Origin: QHXW01 sp035297145
Lineage (GTDB): Bacteria; Acidobacteriota; Terriglobia; Bryobacterales; Bryobacteraceae
Assembly: GCA_035297145.1 (NCBI GenBank)
Contig: DATGZN010000101.1
Coordinates: 8,954 to 72,953, forward strand
Length of the DNA stretch: 64,000 nucleotides
Reading direction: 5' to 3'
Shown here: positions 52,618-62,002 of the stretch, one piece after another
Layout of the letters: each line of letters begins with the position of its first letter
Position numbering within the stretch: position 1 is the stretch's first letter
Notes under the pieces: model-generated
The model's database searches: none
Told to the model about the DNA's origin: nothing
The model's input: only the letters and a program-made list of their open reading frames with translations
Translations under genes and position numbers: made by a program

Positions 52618-53568
52618 GTGGACACTCTCTTCGATGAGCCGTCATCTTTCGATCGCGACGAGCTGGCCGCGCGCCTGAAGGCCCTCGCGGCTCGCCATAT
52701 CTACATCGGCGGCAGCTCCTGGAAATATGAAGGGTGGCTGGGCCAAATTTACAGCCGTTCCCGATACCTGTCGCGCGGCCGCTTCTCACAGAAAGCTTTC
52801 AATGATACCTGCTTGCAGGAATACGCACAGACGTTCCCCACGGTCTGCGGCGATTTTGCTTTCTACCAGTTTCCGACGGAAGAATTCTGGCGCCGCTTGT
52901 TCGCGCAGACGCCGGCTGGCTTTCGTTTTGCATTCAAGGCCCCCGAACAGATCACCTGCAAGGTGTTCCCGGAGCACGCGCGCTACGGCACACTGGGGGG
53001 AAACGCAAACGAATCGTTTCTCGACGCGGATCTCCTCAAGGAATCCTTCCTCCGGCCGCTCGATGCGCACCACGACCGCGCTGCGCTAATAATCCTGGAA
53101 TTCGGCTCCTTTTCCAAGAAAACATTCTTCGATGTTCACGAATTCCTGGAAAAACTGGATCCATTTCTCTCCAAGCTGCCGGCCGACTACCGCTACGCTG
53201 TGGAGATTCGCAATCCCGATTTCCTGGATCGCGCGTACTTTGAGTGCCTGCGCCAGCACAAAGTGGCACACGTTTTCAACGCGTGGTCGCGCATGCCTGA
53301 GCTGCGCCATCAGATGGTGCTCCCGGACTCGTTCACGGCTGATTTCCTCGTCAGCCGCGCGCTGCTACGGCAGGGCCGCAGCTATGAGGAAGCCGTACAA
53401 CTATTCACGCCGTACATGGAGATCAAGGATCCAAATCCCCAAGTGCGGGCATCTCTGCGCGACATCGTCCGCATCGCCCAGGATAAGCAGATTACGGCGT
53501 TCCTGTTCGTGAACAACCGCCTGGAAGGCAACGCGCCGGCCACGATTATGGCGATCACCGAACCGTAG
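52618..53568 (+). CDS. DUF72 family protein
   Basis: A 316-residue DUF72 protein with a TIM-barrel-like pattern: IYIGGSSWKYEGWLGQIY near the start, GFRFAFKAPEQITCKV, and a later DYRYAVEIRNPDFLD. The family is widespread and without a settled function. The GTG at 52618 directly follows the TAA of the gamma-glutamyltransferase gene (TAAGTG), so the two are co-transcribed and possibly coupled. No better start is visible. Confidence 0.9.
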   Translation: MDTLFDEPSSFDRDELAARLKALAARHIYIGGSSWKYEGWLGQIYSRSRYLSRGRFSQKAFNDTCLQEYAQTFPTVCGDFAFYQFPTEEFWRRLFAQTPAGFRFAFKAPEQITCKVFPEHARYGTLGGNANESFLDADLLKESFLRPLDAHHDRAALIILEFGSFSKKTFFDVHEFLEKLDPFLSKLPADYRYAVEIRNPDFLDRAYFECLRQHKVAHVFNAWSRMPELRHQMVLPDSFTADFLVSRALLRQGRSYEEAVQLFTPYMEIKDPNPQVRASLRDIVRIAQDKQITAFLFVNNRLEGNAPATIMAITEP

Positions 53569-53572
53569 CCCT

Positions 53573-54361
53573 CTAGCGCAGCTTCCATCGATCCTCGACG
53601 AAATCCGCCATTTCCTCGGTCCAGGTGCCAAACTTCGACGCCATCTGGCCGCCGTCCACAAAAATTGTGGCGCCCGTGATGTATGAGGCAAGATCCGACG
53701 CCAGAAACGCGATCGTGTTGCCGACTTCCTCCGGCGCTCCGCCGCGCCCCAGCGGAATATCGCGGAAGTACTCTTTAATTAACGGCTGATTGACGAAAAA
53801 TGCTTCCGTGAGCCGGGTGCGAATCAGCCCCGGACAAACCGCGTTGATCCGAATCTGCCACGGCCCAAGCTCATTCGCCGCGGTGTGCAATATCCCCAGA
53901 ATGCCCGCTTTGCTGGCGTTATAAGCGACGAGCGTGGCCTCGCCATCGTACGAATTGGTGGACGCCGTGATGACGATTGCCCCTCTGCGCCGGGGCTTCA
54001 TCCGGCGAGCAGCCGCCTGCACGGTATGAAACACGCCACTCAGATTTACCGCGATCACCCGGTTCCAGTCATCCGCCGCGGTTTCATCCACGGGCGCCCA
54101 AACGCCCATGCCGGCGTTGGCCACCACGATATCCGGGGCGCCAACTTGCGCGAACGCGGCATCAATCGAGGAACGGTTGGTCACATCGACGTGACAGGCG
54201 CGGCCGTCCAAACTTCGTGCCACTTCCTGGGGGCGTTCGCGCTCCAAATCGAAGATCCAGACCTGCGCGCCGCCGGCCGCGAGCGCCCGCGCTGCCGCGA
54301 GACCGATCCCGTTGGCGCCACCCGTAACCACCGCAACTTTTCCGCTGAAATCGAGAGGCAT
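53573..54361 (-). CDS. Short-chain dehydrogenase/reductase (SDR)
   Basis: A 262-residue classical SDR. The NAD(P)-binding motif is TGGANGIG (13-20). The catalytic set is Ser in TASTNS, with Tyr and Lys in YNASK (YxxxK), and NAG at about 83-85. The C-terminal substrate region includes NAVCPGLIRT and FVDGGQMA. After strand beta 2 an acidic residue (FDLE) suggests preference for NAD(H). The substrate is unknown. It is convergent with the DUF72 gene, with 4 bp between the stops. Confidence 0.92.
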   Translation of the reverse strand: MPLDFSGKVAVVTGGANGIGLAAARALAAGGAQVWIFDLERERPQEVARSLDGRACHVDVTNRSSIDAAFAQVGAPDIVVANAGMGVWAPVDETAADDWNRVIAVNLSGVFHTVQAAARRMKPRRRGAIVITASTNSYDGEATLVAYNASKAGILGILHTAANELGPWQIRINAVCPGLIRTRLTEAFFVNQPLIKEYFRDIPLGRGGAPEEVGNTIAFLASDLASYITGATIFVDGGQMASKFGTWTEEMADFVEDRWKLR

Positions 54362-54434
54362 CTGAACTTTCTATCACAACGCGGAAGCTCGGGGCCATCA
54401 AAACACGCATGTTATAATTGACCACATCGTTCGC

Positions 54435-54511
54435 GGGCCTGTAGCTCAGTTGGTTAGAGCGCTTCCTTGACACGGAAGAGGTCGGAGATTCGAGTTCTCT
54501 CAGGCCCACCA
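54435..54511 (+). tRNA. tRNA-Val (anticodon GAC)
   Basis: Complete cloverleaf: acceptor GGGCCTG with CAGGCCC, D arm GCTC...GAGC, anticodon stem CTTCC/GGAAG with loop TTGACAC giving anticodon GAC at 54469-54471, and T arm GGAGA-TTCGAGT-TCTCT. CCA is encoded at 54509-54511. It reads GUC and GUU. Confidence 0.97.
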
Positions 54512-54600
54512 CTGTTCAAGCGCAATCTTTGTACCAGCTTTCACGGCCGGCGCGGTATTGCCGCCGGGCGCCGTTGACACCATCGCCAAATTGCGATTCT

Positions 54601-56967
54601 TCACTTTGGGTTTGTCCACTTCCAGTTCCGAATCTCCGGCATGTCCTCGCCATTCTTGTCGATGTATTGCTTGTGCTCAACGAGTTTGTCTTTGAGCTGC
54701 TGCTTCAAGTAGATCCCTTTTCCGCCGATTTGCGGCAGGCGGTCAATAGTGTCCATGACCAGGTGGAATCGGTCCAGATCGTTCAGCACGGTCATATCGA
54801 AAGGCGTGGTGATGGTGCCCTCTTCCTTGTAGCCGCGAACGTGGATGTTGTCGTGATTGGTGCGACGGTAGGTCAGCCGGTGGATCAACCACGGGTAGGC
54901 ATGGAAGGCGAAGATGACCGGCTTGTCCTTGGTGAAGAGCTCGTCGAAATCCGTGTCGCTCAGCCCGTGGGGGTGCTCGGTTTGCGGCTGCAGCTTCATC
55001 AGATCGACGACGTTGACCACACGGATTTTCAGATCCGGAAAATGCTCGCGCAGAATGGATACGGCAGCCAGCGTTTCGAGCGTGGGCACATCGCCACAGC
55101 ATGCCATGACTACATCGGGCGAGCCGCTCTGGTCGTTGCTGGCCCACTGCCAGATGCCGATGCCCTCAGTGCAGTGCTTGATGGCGGCGTCCATGGTCAG
55201 CCACTGCGGCGCCGGATGTTTGCCCGCGATCACCACATTGACGTAATGGCGGCTGCGCAAGCAGTGGTCCATCACCGACAGCAGACAGTTTGCATCCGGC
55301 GGCAGGTAAACCCGCACCACCTCGGCCTTCTTATTTACGACGTGGTCGACAAAGCCGGGGTCCTGGTGGGTGAACCCGTTGTGATCCTGCCGCCAAACGT
55401 GGGATGACAGCAGATAGTTGAGTGATGCGAGCTTGTGCCGCCACGGCAGGCGCGATGTGACCTTGAGCCACTTTGCGTGTTGGTTGAACATGGAATCGAC
55501 GATGTGGATGAACGCCTCGTAGCAGTTGAACAGGCCGTGCCGCCCGGTGAGCAGGTAGCCTTCGAGCCAGCCCTGGCATTGGTGTTCGCTGAGCATTTCC
55601 ATCACCCGCCCGGCGGGAGCGAGGAATTCGTCGTTGGGCACGGTCGCGGCATCCCACTGGCGCTGGGTCACCTCGAAAAGCGCTTCGAGTCCGTTGGAGA
55701 TCGTCTCGTCGGGACCAAAGACCCGGAAGTTTCGCTGCTCGCGGTTCAACTTCACCACATCGCGAAGAAAGGGACCGAGCACGTGGGTATCGCCTATCCC
55801 GTGCGTCCCCGGCTCGGGTACGTAGACGGCGTAGTCGCAAAAATCCGGCATGCGCAGGTCATGGAGCAGTATGCCGCCGTTGGCATGCGGATTCGCGCCC
55901 ATGCGCCGCTCACCCTTGGGGGCCAATTCGGCCAGTTCCGGTTTCAGGTGGCCCTGCTCGTCGAATAGCTCTCCCGGCCGGTAGCTCCGCAGCCAGTCTT
56001 CTAGCAGCTTGAGGTGTTCAGGATGCGTGCCCGGATCGGAAAGAGGCACCTGATGCGAATGAAACGTGCCCTCCACCTGCACGCCGTCGACTATCTTTGG
56101 TCCCGTCCAGCCCTTGGGAGAATTGAGTACGATCATAGGCCAGCGCGGACGCGTGAGAATACCCCGCACGCGGGCGTCCTGCTGGATCTTCCGGATCTCG
56201 TCCACCGCCTTGTCGAGCGTTGCGGCCATGGCCTCGTGCATCAACGCGGGCTCGTGGCCTTCAACGAAATATGGCGTCCATCCATAGCCGCGCAGCAGCT
56301 GTTCCAGTTCCTCGCGGGTGATGCGGGCCAGCACGGTTGGGTTGGCGATCTTATAACCGTTCAGATGCAGGATCGGCAAAACCGCGCCGTCGGTGGCCGG
56401 ATTGAGGAACTTGTTCGAATGCCATGCCGTGGCTAAGGGGCCGGTTTCGGCCTCGCCGTCGCCGACGACGCAAGCGACAACCAGATCGGGATTGTCGAAC
56501 ACTGCTCCGAACGAATGGCTGATCGAATAGCCCAGCTCGCCACCCTCGTGAATGGAGCCCGGACACTCCGGAGATGCGTGGCTTGGAATTCCTCCAGGAA
56601 ACGAAAATTGAACAAAGAGCTTCCGAAGTCCATCCTCATCCTGGCTGATATTGGGATAGATCTCGCTGTATGTGCCCTCGAGATACGTATTGCTCACAAC
56701 GGCTGGGCCTCCGTGTCCGGGTCCGGAGACGTAAATCATATCCAGATCGTATTTCTTAATGACCCGGTTCAAGTGGACGTAAATGAAATTCTGCCCCGGT
56801 GTCGTGCCCCAGTGGCCCAGCAGCATGTGCTTCACGTCCGCGAGCACGAGCGGTCGCTTCAGCAGCGGGTTGTCGTAGAGATAAATCTGGCCCACCGAGA
56901 GATAGTTCGCCGCCCGCCAATACGCGTCCATTTTGCGCAACAGTTCGGGCGTCAGCGTCTTATCCAT
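54601..56967 (-). CDS. Phosphoketolase (xylulose-5-phosphate/fructose-6-phosphate)
   Basis: A 788-residue thiamine-diphosphate enzyme that splits xylulose-5-P or fructose-6-P with phosphate into acetyl phosphate plus glyceraldehyde-3-P or erythrose-4-P. Diagnostic blocks are YWRAANYLSVGQIYL at the start, GHWGTTPGQNFIYVHLNR, GPGHGGPAV, GDGEAETGPLATAWHSNKF (diphosphate/Mg site) and HQDPGFVDHV. Length matches the family. It overlaps the end of ackA by 8 bp, so acetyl phosphate made here would pass directly to acetate kinase in the same operon. Confidence 0.95.
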   Translation of the reverse strand: MDKTLTPELLRKMDAYWRAANYLSVGQIYLYDNPLLKRPLVLADVKHMLLGHWGTTPGQNFIYVHLNRVIKKYDLDMIYVSGPGHGGPAVVSNTYLEGTYSEIYPNISQDEDGLRKLFVQFSFPGGIPSHASPECPGSIHEGGELGYSISHSFGAVFDNPDLVVACVVGDGEAETGPLATAWHSNKFLNPATDGAVLPILHLNGYKIANPTVLARITREELEQLLRGYGWTPYFVEGHEPALMHEAMAATLDKAVDEIRKIQQDARVRGILTRPRWPMIVLNSPKGWTGPKIVDGVQVEGTFHSHQVPLSDPGTHPEHLKLLEDWLRSYRPGELFDEQGHLKPELAELAPKGERRMGANPHANGGILLHDLRMPDFCDYAVYVPEPGTHGIGDTHVLGPFLRDVVKLNREQRNFRVFGPDETISNGLEALFEVTQRQWDAATVPNDEFLAPAGRVMEMLSEHQCQGWLEGYLLTGRHGLFNCYEAFIHIVDSMFNQHAKWLKVTSRLPWRHKLASLNYLLSSHVWRQDHNGFTHQDPGFVDHVVNKKAEVVRVYLPPDANCLLSVMDHCLRSRHYVNVVIAGKHPAPQWLTMDAAIKHCTEGIGIWQWASNDQSGSPDVVMACCGDVPTLETLAAVSILREHFPDLKIRVVNVVDLMKLQPQTEHPHGLSDTDFDELFTKDKPVIFAFHAYPWLIHRLTYRRTNHDNIHVRGYKEEGTITTPFDMTVLNDLDRFHLVMDTIDRLPQIGGKGIYLKQQLKDKLVEHKQYIDKNGEDMPEIRNWKWTNPK

Positions 56968-58171
56968 GACTCAACTCCTTGGTTTGGTCTTCATCACCCA
57001 GCAGCCGGCAGACAGCCCGGGCGATCATCAGCTCTTCGTCGGTGCGGATCACGCGGACGGTGGCCGGACTTCGTTCCGCGGAAATTACCGTGGCGCTCGC
57101 GGCGTTGCTGGTTTCGTCCAATTCGATGCCCAGAAATCCCAAACCGCTGCAGACACGCGCCCGCACTTCGGGGGCATTCTCACCGATCCCGCCGGCAAAC
57201 ACCAACGTGTCCAGTCCGCCCAGCACGGCGGCGAACGCCCCGATCCACTTTCGGACCTGGTAACAAAACAGTTCGACCGCTTCGGCGGCGCGGACATCGC
57301 TCTGCTGCCGTTCCATTAAATCGCGCATATCGGAACTAATCTCCGACACCCCGAGTAGCCCCGATTCGTGATTGATGATGTGGTTGAATTGTTTAGGCGT
57401 GAGATTCTCTGTGCGCATCATGAACCACGCAACGCCTGGATCCAAGTCACCGGGCCGCGTTCCCATGGGCACGCCGGCGGTCGGTGTAAACCCCATGCTG
57501 GTGTCGACGCTTTTGCCGCCGCGAACAGCCGCCAAACTCGCGCCGTTTCCCAGGTGCGCCAGGATCACGCGGCCTTGAGCGGCTGCGCGACCGGCCACCC
57601 GCTCCAGCTCTTCTATAAGGTAGGAGTAGGACAAGCCGTGGAAACCGTAGCGCTCGATCCCCATCGCATCGAAGCGGCGCGGAATCGGCAACAGCCGGGC
57701 AGCGCGCGGCATGGTGCGATGAAACGCGGTGTCGAAGCATGCCACTTGAGTCAACTTGGAGTGATGCTTGCGGAAGCTCTCAATCACTTCAATCTCGCGA
57801 GGCAGATGGTCCGGGTCATACGGCCTGATGCGGTGCAGTTCATCCAGCAGCTCCTGCGTGACGCGTTGCGGCTCAGTGTATTTCATGCCGTGCACCACCC
57901 GATGTCCGACGGCCTTCACGGATCCCAAGCCGATTTTCTCTTCCAGCCAATCAATCAGGAAAGCCGCCCCGGAGCCGTGATCCGATGCCTGGATGGTTCG
58001 CGTGTCCCTCTGATTCCGAGTTGGGTCGTTGAACGTCAGGTTCGTGCCTGGGAGGCCGATGCGGTCCACTTTCCCATGAAGTAAGCGCTTCAACGGCTCG
58101 CCCATCTCAAAAAGCGCGAACTTGATGCTCGATGAGCCCCCGTTAATTGTCAGGACCGATGATCCTTTCAT
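56960..58171 (-). CDS. ackA: Acetate kinase
   Basis: A 403-residue acetate kinase that interconverts acetyl phosphate/ADP and acetate/ATP. Motifs are LTINGGSSSIKF at the start (signature 1), ERYGFHGLSYSYL (signature 2, with catalytic His), and HLGNGASLAAVRGG for nucleotide and phosphate binding. With the co-transcribed phosphoketolase it gives ATP from pentose or hexose phosphates without the lower half of glycolysis. The ATG at 58171 is preferred over a TTG at 58180. Confidence 0.95.
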   Translation of the reverse strand: MKGSSVLTINGGSSSIKFALFEMGEPLKRLLHGKVDRIGLPGTNLTFNDPTRNQRDTRTIQASDHGSGAAFLIDWLEEKIGLGSVKAVGHRVVHGMKYTEPQRVTQELLDELHRIRPYDPDHLPREIEVIESFRKHHSKLTQVACFDTAFHRTMPRAARLLPIPRRFDAMGIERYGFHGLSYSYLIEELERVAGRAAAQGRVILAHLGNGASLAAVRGGKSVDTSMGFTPTAGVPMGTRPGDLDPGVAWFMMRTENLTPKQFNHIINHESGLLGVSEISSDMRDLMERQQSDVRAAEAVELFCYQVRKWIGAFAAVLGGLDTLVFAGGIGENAPEVRARVCSGLGFLGIELDETSNAASATVISAERSPATVRVIRTDEELMIARAVCRLLGDEDQTKELSHG

Positions 58172-58194
58172 TCGCTGCAATCTTTAGTCTGACC

Positions 58195-58220
58195 GAGGCC
58201 GCTTTCGCAAGCGTGGCCTC
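58195..58220 (-). terminator. Hairpin between the alcohol dehydrogenase and ackA
   Basis: GAGGCCGC...GCGTGGCCTC can pair as an 8-bp GC-rich stem (one G-T pair) with a 10-base loop. It sits 35 bp after the stop of the dehydrogenase gene and before ackA. There is no clear U-run, so it is either a weak terminator or an RNA-processing/stability element. Confidence 0.35.
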
Positions 58221-58255
58221 CTAATCAATGTAATGAAAACTCCAGTCGGGTTGTG

Positions 58256-59248
58256 TTAAGGAATGATGACCGCCGCTCCGTCGATGGAATCGTTCTTAAC
58301 CGCGGCAAGCGCCTGGTTGGCCTGCTCGAGTGGAAAGGATGTTACCTTGGGCTGCACACCAATCCTGCCCGCCAGTTCCAGAAAATCTTTCGCATCGGCG
58401 CGGGTCATATTGGCCACGCTGCGAATCTGGCGTTCGCCCCAAAGCAGCCGGTCGTAATCGAACTGTGGCATCCGGTCGAGGTGGATTGCGTTGATCGCAA
58501 CTACACCGCCTTTGCGGAGACTGGAGAGCGCCGCGACCACGACGTCTCCACTCGGGGCAAATGTAACCGCGCGATCCAGCTCAACCGGTGGCTTATCGTG
58601 TTCCCCACCAACCCATGCGGCTCCCAGCGACGCGGCCAGACGCCTGTGCGACTCACCGCGCGTGGAGACGTAGACCTTGCACTTCCACGCAAGCAACACA
58701 GCGATGGTAAGAGATGCCGAGGAACCGAACCCGAATAGCCCAACATTGTCGCCCGGTTCCACACCGGCTACCCGAAGGCTGCGAAATCCGATAATCCCCG
58801 CGCAGAGCAGAGGCGCCGCGTGCAAGTCATCCAGGTTTGCCGGCAGAGGGAAAACGAAATCCGCGCGGGCGACTGCATACTCTGCATAGCCGCCATCGAC
58901 CGAGTAACCGGTGAACGTGGGCGCATCACAGAGGTTTTCGAGATTGCGCCGGCAGTACGGGCAGCTTCCGTCAACCCCACCGACCCAGGAAACGCCCACG
59001 CGTGCGCCAGTTGGAAGCTCCGGCGTGCCGCCCTCGATAATCTCGCCAACGATCTGATGTCCCGGAATGACAGGAGATCGCAACGGTGGCAGTTCGCCTT
59101 CGACAATATGCAGGTCTGTCCGGCACACTCCGCAAGCGCGCACTCGGAGGAGAACCTGCCCGGCGCCGGCTTGAGGGTGCGCCACATCCGCAAATCGCAA
59201 CGGATCGTTCCGAATATCAGCCGGAGCTTGCAGGATGGCGGCCTTCAT
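58256..59248 (-). CDS. Zinc-dependent alcohol dehydrogenase, structural zinc site altered
   Basis: A 330-residue medium-chain dehydrogenase. Catalytic-zinc ligands are the Cys in CGVCRTDLHIVEGE and the His/Glu in VIPGHQIVGEI. The structural-zinc loop reads VDGSCPYCRRNLENLC: only three of the usual four cysteines are present, the first being Asp. The cofactor Rossmann motif is GLFGFGSSASLT, a variant of GxGxxG. It probably reduces or oxidises a small alcohol or aldehyde. It precedes ackA-xfp on the same strand with an 84-bp gap, so it could function in the same fermentative branch (acetyl-P to acetate versus alcohol). Confidence 0.92.
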   Translation of the reverse strand: MKAAILQAPADIRNDPLRFADVAHPQAGAGQVLLRVRACGVCRTDLHIVEGELPPLRSPVIPGHQIVGEIIEGGTPELPTGARVGVSWVGGVDGSCPYCRRNLENLCDAPTFTGYSVDGGYAEYAVARADFVFPLPANLDDLHAAPLLCAGIIGFRSLRVAGVEPGDNVGLFGFGSSASLTIAVLLAWKCKVYVSTRGESHRRLAASLGAAWVGGEHDKPPVELDRAVTFAPSGDVVVAALSSLRKGGVVAINAIHLDRMPQFDYDRLLWGERQIRSVANMTRADAKDFLELAGRIGVQPKVTSFPLEQANQALAAVKNDSIDGAAVIIP

Positions 59249-59495
59249 GCCTGAGATTGTATTATCGCCCGCCGCACACGCGGAAGTGATCAGGCTTCAC
59301 AGTGTGGCGTGCAACGCCACGTAGTACTTCAACAATGTGACTCTCACTTAGAAAAACGAAACTCGTTCCACACGCATTCGTCAAAACCAGCCAGATATTC
59401 TTGGACGAAAGTGCCGGACCAGGCGTCAGGCACTTTAGTGCGGCAGTGACCGTCTAATTAGTTACTGCAGCCGTGGCCAGGAGAGGAGGCGAATC

Positions 59496-60719
59496 ATGAA
59501 GTCAAATAGAGTGCAGGTATTGGCAGCCGGTGTGGCTGTCATGGCGATTGGAATTTACATGCAACGAAGTTCTTCCGGAAGCACCATCGCGCCAAAGGGT
59601 GACTCAGTTGGCGCCGCAATAGACAAGGGCGCATCTTGGCTGGTCTCCGTGCAGGGCAAAGATGGTGGATGGGGCCAGGATGGAGGTGAAACCTCGTACG
59701 TCCGGCAGGGCGAACATCTAGAATCAAACGGCAACGATGTGGCCAACACAGCGGTCGCGGCCGAGGCTCTCCTGCATGCCGGCAGCACTCCGGCGAACCG
59801 CAAATATCAGGCTGCTTTAGAACGCGCTGTGAGCTTTATCTTGCGGCATGTGGAAGCGAGCCCGGCTGAAGGGCTCGCGGTTACCGACCTCAATGGCACG
59901 CAAATCCAGCGAAAGTTGGGGCCGTTCATCGACACTTTCCTCACGACGAAGCTGCTGGCCGAATTAGACGGAAGCATGGGAGATCCACGGTTGAATGCTC
60001 GCGTACGGCAGGACTTGCAAAAGTGTGTAGCCAAGATTGAGAAGAACCAACTCAAAGACGGAAGTTGGAACATCGCTGGCGGCTGGGCGCCGATACTCGG
60101 AACTTCGATGGCATCCCGAAGCTTGTACATCGCTCAGCAAAAGGGTGTTCCTGTCTCGCCCAGATCCATGGCGAAAGTAGAGGAATACACGGTGATGGCT
60201 CAGGCTGCACCCGCACCGGGCGTCGGCGTCGGGGCTGGTGGGGGCGTGGGCAGTGGCACCATCGGTGGGGTTGCGACTGCGGTAACAGTCGAGGCCGCAC
60301 CGTCAGCAGTGTACGCGGCGTCCGCCGGAGTTCCCCTATATCAGGATGCTCAGGCGCTCGAGCAGTTCTCCCGCATGGGCCGAACTGACGGAGCCCGGCT
60401 GGAGAACGCCAAGAAGGTCAAAGAGATTGCCGGCAAGCTTTCCGATCCCCGTTTCGTTAGCGGGTTCGGCTCCATCGGCGGAGAGGAGTTCTTCTCTTAT
60501 CTAAACATCAGCGACGGTTTGCACCGCGCCGGCGGCCCGGAATGGGAGAAATGGAACAGTGCTATGAAACTGAAGCTGATCCATTTACAAAACGAGGATG
60601 GCACTTGGGCCGGACAGCACTGCATTACTGGCCGCGTCGCGGTAACAAGTGCGGCAATTTTGCTGCTGCTCGCCGATCGTGACGTGGTTCCGGCGCCCGC
60701 CAGCGGAAGGAAGAACTGA
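59496..60719 (+). CDS. Exported alpha/alpha-toroid (prenyltransferase/squalene-oxidase repeat) protein, first
   Basis: A 407-residue protein with an N-terminal membrane or signal segment (VLAAGVAVMAIGIYM). The rest consists of repeats of the squalene-cyclase/prenyltransferase type: AIDKGASWLVSVQGKDGGWGQDGG, KCVAKIEKNQLKDGSWNIAGGW and LKLIHLQNEDGTWAGQHC, each with the GxW motif. The catalytic DxDD of cyclases is absent, so it is unlikely to be a terpene cyclase. A Gly/Ala/Val-rich insert (about 230-265) interrupts the repeats. Similar secreted toroid proteins are common in Planctomycetota and Acidobacteriota with unknown function. GAGGAGG precedes the ATG. The second toroid gene follows after 20 bp. 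Confidence 0.8.
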   Translation: MKSNRVQVLAAGVAVMAIGIYMQRSSSGSTIAPKGDSVGAAIDKGASWLVSVQGKDGGWGQDGGETSYVRQGEHLESNGNDVANTAVAAEALLHAGSTPANRKYQAALERAVSFILRHVEASPAEGLAVTDLNGTQIQRKLGPFIDTFLTTKLLAELDGSMGDPRLNARVRQDLQKCVAKIEKNQLKDGSWNIAGGWAPILGTSMASRSLYIAQQKGVPVSPRSMAKVEEYTVMAQAAPAPGVGVGAGGGVGSGTIGGVATAVTVEAAPSAVYAASAGVPLYQDAQALEQFSRMGRTDGARLENAKKVKEIAGKLSDPRFVSGFGSIGGEEFFSYLNISDGLHRAGGPEWEKWNSAMKLKLIHLQNEDGTWAGQHCITGRVAVTSAAILLLLADRDVVPAPASGRKN

Positions 60720-60739
60720 CCCTCGACTCGGGTTAGCGC

Positions 60740-61834
60740 ATGCGACGACTCCGGATCGTCCTGCTCGTTCTGATCGAGGCCGGCTGTTCCGTCACACGGC
60801 AACGGCCGGCCGTAGTGAGAGCGGCGGAATATCTTTGGAGCCAGCAATCGGAAGACGGCGGCTGGCACAGCCGTACCTACGGGCTGCTGCGATCCGGCCA
60901 GTCGCTCACGCCGTTCGTGCTCGAAGCGCTGGTCGAGATTCCGCACAACGTTTCTCCGCTGCCCACCGAAAAGATGGACCGCGCGATTTCATTCCTTCAG
61001 CGCAATACACGATCTGGCGCGATGGGCATGGTGGATCCGGAGATTCCGGATTACCCCAACTATGCGACAGCGCTTGCGGTGAGCGCGCTATCGCGATTGC
61101 GGCGCCCCGGCTGGCAAAGCCAAATTCAGCCGATGGTGGAGTACCTGCGCAAGCAGCAGTTCGCTGAACAGAACGGCTGGCGCCCAGAAGACCCGGCTTA
61201 CGGAGCGTGGGGCATGGGCGGAGTTCCGCGGAAGCCTCCCAACACCGGCCACGTGGATCTCTCGATGACGCGGCATGTGATTGAAGCACTGCGCGCCGCC
61301 GGTGTGCCCGTTTCCGATCCGGCCCTCGAATGCGCGCGCGTTTTTATCGAGCGTTGCCAAAACTTCGATGCCCAGCGGCCCGTCGACACTGACGGCGGCT
61401 TTTTCTTCTCGACGACTGAAGTCGAAACGAACAAAGCCGGACGTGACGGCGCCCGCTTTCGCAGCTACGGGACAACCACGGCCGACGGCACTCTGGCGCT
61501 TATCGCGCTCGGCTATCAGCCGGCGGACGTCCGGTTGCGCGCCGCCGAGCGATGGCTGACTACCCATCATCGCGCCATGGCCGTACCGGGATTTGTGGGC
61601 GAAGTATACCAGCGCTGGCCGCGCGGCCTGGCGTTTTACTATGCCTCCGCGAGCGCGCAGGCGTTCCGGGCACTGGGTTTGCCACAGGCCGCACAGGTGG
61701 CCGACAGCTTGAAGAATACGCAGCGAGCCGATGGAAGCTGGACCAACGCCGAGAATCTCGTGAAAGAAGACGATCCCTTGATCGCGACCCCGTTCGCCAT
61801 TCGCGCCCTCGTCGCCAGTGGGAGCTTACATTGA
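60740..61834 (+). CDS. Exported alpha/alpha-toroid (squalene-cyclase-like repeat) protein, second
   Basis: A 364-residue protein with repeats of the same fold as the preceding gene: AAEYLWSQQSEDGGWHSRTYG, a central DTDGGFFFS, and SLKNTQRADGSWTNAEN. No DxDD motif is present, so catalysis of terpene cyclisation is not expected. The N-terminus (IVLLVLIEAGCS) could be a weak lipoprotein signal, though the lipobox is imperfect. It is probably co-transcribed with the first toroid gene, and the two may form a complex. Their biochemical role is unknown. Confidence 0.8.
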   Translation: MRRLRIVLLVLIEAGCSVTRQRPAVVRAAEYLWSQQSEDGGWHSRTYGLLRSGQSLTPFVLEALVEIPHNVSPLPTEKMDRAISFLQRNTRSGAMGMVDPEIPDYPNYATALAVSALSRLRRPGWQSQIQPMVEYLRKQQFAEQNGWRPEDPAYGAWGMGGVPRKPPNTGHVDLSMTRHVIEALRAAGVPVSDPALECARVFIERCQNFDAQRPVDTDGGFFFSTTEVETNKAGRDGARFRSYGTTTADGTLALIALGYQPADVRLRAAERWLTTHHRAMAVPGFVGEVYQRWPRGLAFYYASASAQAFRALGLPQAAQVADSLKNTQRADGSWTNAENLVKEDDPLIATPFAIRALVASGSLH

Positions 61835-61880
61835 CTTCGCACGCCTGGGCGCGCTATTTTGCAAAGTAGACCTCCCAACC

Positions 61881-61956
<76 letters not shown>

Positions 61957-62002
61957 CATTTTCAAGGTTATCCATTAATTCCAAAGAGTTTATCGGCTTG
62001 CC

